7,805 bases of DNA, from the NCBI GenBank assembly GCA_007131525.1, contig SLQK01000341.1:1-7805 (forward strand), read 5' to 3'. Position numbers and translations under genes: made by a program. This DNA is from Nitriliruptoraceae bacterium (GTDB taxonomy: Bacteria > Actinomycetota > Nitriliruptoria > Nitriliruptorales > Nitriliruptoraceae). Shown in pieces: positions 6,115-7,805 of the stretch. The notes under the pieces are model-generated. The model did not search any database, had not been told where the DNA came from, and saw only the letters and a list, made by a program, of their open reading frames with translations. How positions within the stretch are numbered: the first letter of the stretch is position 1; each line of letters opens with the position of its first letter.

Positions 6115-7349
6115 GGACGGCCTCCCCGCGTGGTGGCGTCGGACGTCGCTGGAGCCTGACGTCGGGCGATCGCCACCAGGATGCCGAGCGCCAGCAGGGT
6201 CGACACGAGCGAGGACCCACCAACGGACACCAGCGGCAGGGTGACCCCGGTGATCGGCAGCAGACCGGTGACCGTGCCGATGTTGACCAGCGCCTGCCCG
6301 ACGACCCACACCGTGACCGCCAGCGACACGGTGCGACCGAAGCCGTCCGTGGCGGCGTAGGACACCTTCAGGCCCACGTAGAGCAGCGTGCTGAACAGGA
6401 GCACGACCAGCAGGGCGCCGACCAGGCCGAGCTCCTCCCCGATCACCGCGAAGATGAAATCGGTGTCGGCGTTGGGGATGAAGTGCCACTTGCCCCTCGA
6501 GGACCCGAGCCCCACCCCGAAGGTGCCACCCGAACCCAGGGCGTAGCGGGACTGCAGGAGCTGGAACCCCTCCTCCAGGGGGAAGCGCTCCGGCCACAGC
6601 CACCCCCGGATCCGCGCCACCCGGTACGGGGCGACCACGGCCAGCGCGGCGACGGCCAGCCCACCGAGCCCGACGGCGGCCGCGACGATGCGCCCCGGTA
6701 GCCCCTCGACCCACAGCACCGCGCTGATGATCATCGCCAGCAGGATGGTGGTCCCGAGGTCCGGCTGGGCGAGCACCAGCGCGGCCAACAGCACCAGCAG
6801 CGGCAGCGCCGGGATCAGCAGGTGCTCGGTGGTGTGGGGCAGGCCGTTGCGGGGCCGTTTGCGCTCCAGGACATCGGCCAGCCACAGCAGGGCGGCCAGC
6901 TTGGCGAGCTCCGAGGGCTGGATCGACAGCGGCCCGATCCCGATCCACCGTGTGGAGCCGTAGCGGGTCTCGCCGACACCCGGGACCAGCAGCAGCACGA
7001 GCCCCCCGATGGCCACCAGCAGCAGCGGCCAGGCCAGGCCGCGCCAGATCCGATGGTCGAGCCGGGCGGCTGTCACGAAGGCGACCAGACCGATCACCGC
7101 CCAGCCGACCTGCCGGCGGAAGACGGCGAAGGGGTCGCCGGCCTCGGCTGCCGGCACGAAGGAGGCGGAGAAGCTCATGACCAGGCCGAGCAGCAGGAGC
7201 AGCAGGGTCAGCACGGTCAGGGTGGTCGCGTCGGCGTTCCAGGGACCGGGCTGCCAGCGGGCCCGGATGCGGGCCCAGCGGCCGGTGGGTCGCTCCTCGC
7301 TGCCGGAGGAACGCTCGCGCTGGTGTCGTGGTGCCTCGTCGATGCTCAT
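6111..7349 (-). CDS. ftsW: SEDS peptidoglycan glycosyltransferase FtsW
   Basis: FtsW is the multi-pass membrane polymerase that links lipid II into glycan strands at the septum together with a class B PBP (FtsI). The 412-residue product has a basic cytoplasmic tail (1-40) and about ten membrane segments beginning near 42-60. Family motifs are RWIGIGPLSIQPSELAKLA (134-152), AQPDLGTTIL (194-203), GSGGTFGVGLGSSRGK (272-287), DTDFIFAVIGEELGLVG (295-311) and GVTLPLVSVGGSSLV (368-382). Asp297 aligns with the acidic residue regarded as catalytic in SEDS proteins. Asp295 stands where most homologues I remember have His (HTDFIF). I call FtsW rather than RodA from its place in the murD-murG cluster and its length. 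The start is ATG at 7349-7347, overlapping the murD TGA as ATGA, with GGGGGAG 4 bases upstream. Confidence 0.97.
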   Translation of the reverse strand: MSIDEAPRHQRERSSGSEERPTGRWARIRARWQPGPWNADATTLTVLTLLLLLLGLVMSFSASFVPAAEAGDPFAVFRRQVGWAVIGLVAFVTAARLDHRIWRGLAWPLLLVAIGGLVLLLVPGVGETRYGSTRWIGIGPLSIQPSELAKLAALLWLADVLERKRPRNGLPHTTEHLLIPALPLLVLLAALVLAQPDLGTTILLAMIISAVLWVEGLPGRIVAAAVGLGGLAVAALAVVAPYRVARIRGWLWPERFPLEEGFQLLQSRYALGSGGTFGVGLGSSRGKWHFIPNADTDFIFAVIGEELGLVGALLVVLLFSTLLYVGLKVSYAATDGFGRTVSLAVTVWVVGQALVNIGTVTGLLPITGVTLPLVSVGGSSLVSTLLALGILVAIARRQAPATSDATTRGGRP

Positions 7350-7805
7350 CGCTCTCCCCCGGGGTGCGAGGTGGTGGCCCCACCGGCAGCAGCCCGCCGG
7401 GCCGCGCTGGTGAAGACCTCGCCGCGCTGGGCGTAGGAGTCGAACTGGTCGAAGGACGCGCAGGCGGGTGCCAGCAGCACGGTGTCGCCCGGCCCGGCCA
7501 GCTGCGCGGCGACCGCCACCGCGGTGTCCAGGTCGGGCGCCAACTGCGCGGGGACGCCGGCCGCGGCGCACACCTCGGCCAGCTCCTCAGCAGCCGCACC
7601 GATCAGCACGGCGGCGTGGACGTCACCGAGGGCCGCTCCCAGGGGGCGCAGATCGACGCCCTTGGCGAGCCCACCGCCGATCCAGACCGCCGGGCCGGCC
7701 GATGCCAGCGACGCCATGGCGGCATGGACGTTGGTGGCCTTCGAGTCGTCGACGAACCGCACCCCGCGGTGGTCGGTGGCGACGACCTCGAAGCGGTGCC
7801 GGCCG
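7346..7805 (-). CDS. murD: UDP-N-acetylmuramoyl-L-alanine--D-glutamate ligase MurD, C-terminal part
   Basis: MurD adds D-glutamate to UDP-MurNAc-L-Ala in the cytoplasm using ATP. Only the last 152 codons are in the window and the 5' part lies past the right edge. The visible part is the C-terminal Mur ligase domain. It begins GRHRFEVVATDHRGVRFVDD, with the hallmark DDSKATN at 19-25 of the visible stretch, followed by a WIGGGLAKGVD segment, which corresponds to the usual GG.dKg.d region. Near the end LLAPACASFDQFDSYAQRG is the second hallmark of the MurD C-terminus. The stop TGA at 7348-7346 overlaps the ftsW ATG. An internal ATG at 7762 lies within the conserved domain and is not a gene start. 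Confidence 0.96.
   Translation of the reverse strand, partial: GRHRFEVVATDHRGVRFVDDSKATNVHAAMASLASAGPAVWIGGGLAKGVDLRPLGAALGDVHAAVLIGAAAEELAEVCAAAGVPAQLAPDLDTAVAVAAQLAGPGDTVLLAPACASFDQFDSYAQRGEVFTSAARRAAAGGATTSHPGGER

Noticed and set aside
4978..7599. Possible 873-residue fusion: MurG frame open upstream through ftsW into murD
   Set aside because: The part above 6114 is arginine/proline-rich shadow. MurG starts normally at GTG 6114 with a good Shine-Dalgarno sequence.

Overview
The window is a stretch of division and cell wall (dcw) cluster from a very GC-rich (roughly 70% or more) bacterium, almost certainly a member of the Actinomycetota. Every gene I can support lies on the minus strand, so the biological order runs from right to left: murD (3' part only), ftsW, murG, murC, murB, ftsQ, ftsZ, pgeF/yfiH (5' part only). 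The actinobacterial assignment rests on the base composition, the direct ftsQ-to-ftsZ order with no ftsA or ddl between them, the GEGGGTGTG form of the FtsZ glycine loop, the GGGTAGH form of the MurG loop, and a YfiH-family gene right after ftsZ. murB inside the cluster, between murC and ftsQ, differs from the Streptomyces and Mycobacterium arrangement as I remember it. This suggests a deeper-branching class such as Acidimicrobiia, Nitriliruptoria or Thermoleophilia. That placement is inference and I cannot name a genus.

Layout. From 7805 down to 1888 the genes are packed without gaps. Each of the five junctions murD/ftsW, ftsW/murG, murG/murC, murC/murB and murB/ftsQ is a 4-base ATGA or GTGA overlap, so the block reads as one translationally coupled operon. 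The pattern breaks after ftsQ. A 257-base non-coding gap (1631-1887) separates ftsQ from ftsZ and holds the only strongly AT-rich patch in the window (1771-1810, about 43% GC), with promoter-like hexamers and an inverted repeat. A leader of about 140 bases follows, with a repeat-built hairpin just upstream of a good Shine-Dalgarno sequence. pgeF follows ftsZ after only 12 bases and runs off the left edge.

How the genes work together. MurD, MurC and MurB act in the cytoplasm on the UDP-MurNAc (peptide) precursor. MurB makes UDP-MurNAc, MurC adds the first amino acid and MurD adds D-glutamate. MurG adds GlcNAc to lipid I to make lipid II. FtsW, a SEDS glycosyltransferase, polymerises lipid II at the septum. 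FtsQ is the membrane scaffold that ties the periplasmic divisome together, and FtsZ is the cytoplasmic ring polymer. PgeF (YfiH family) is thought to correct misincorporated amino acids in the precursor.

I found no mobile elements, CRISPR arrays, tRNA or rRNA genes, and no sign of an unknown defence or metabolic system. The most interesting part is the ftsQ-ftsZ regulatory gap. The long open frames on the plus strand look like GC-rich shadows of the real genes.
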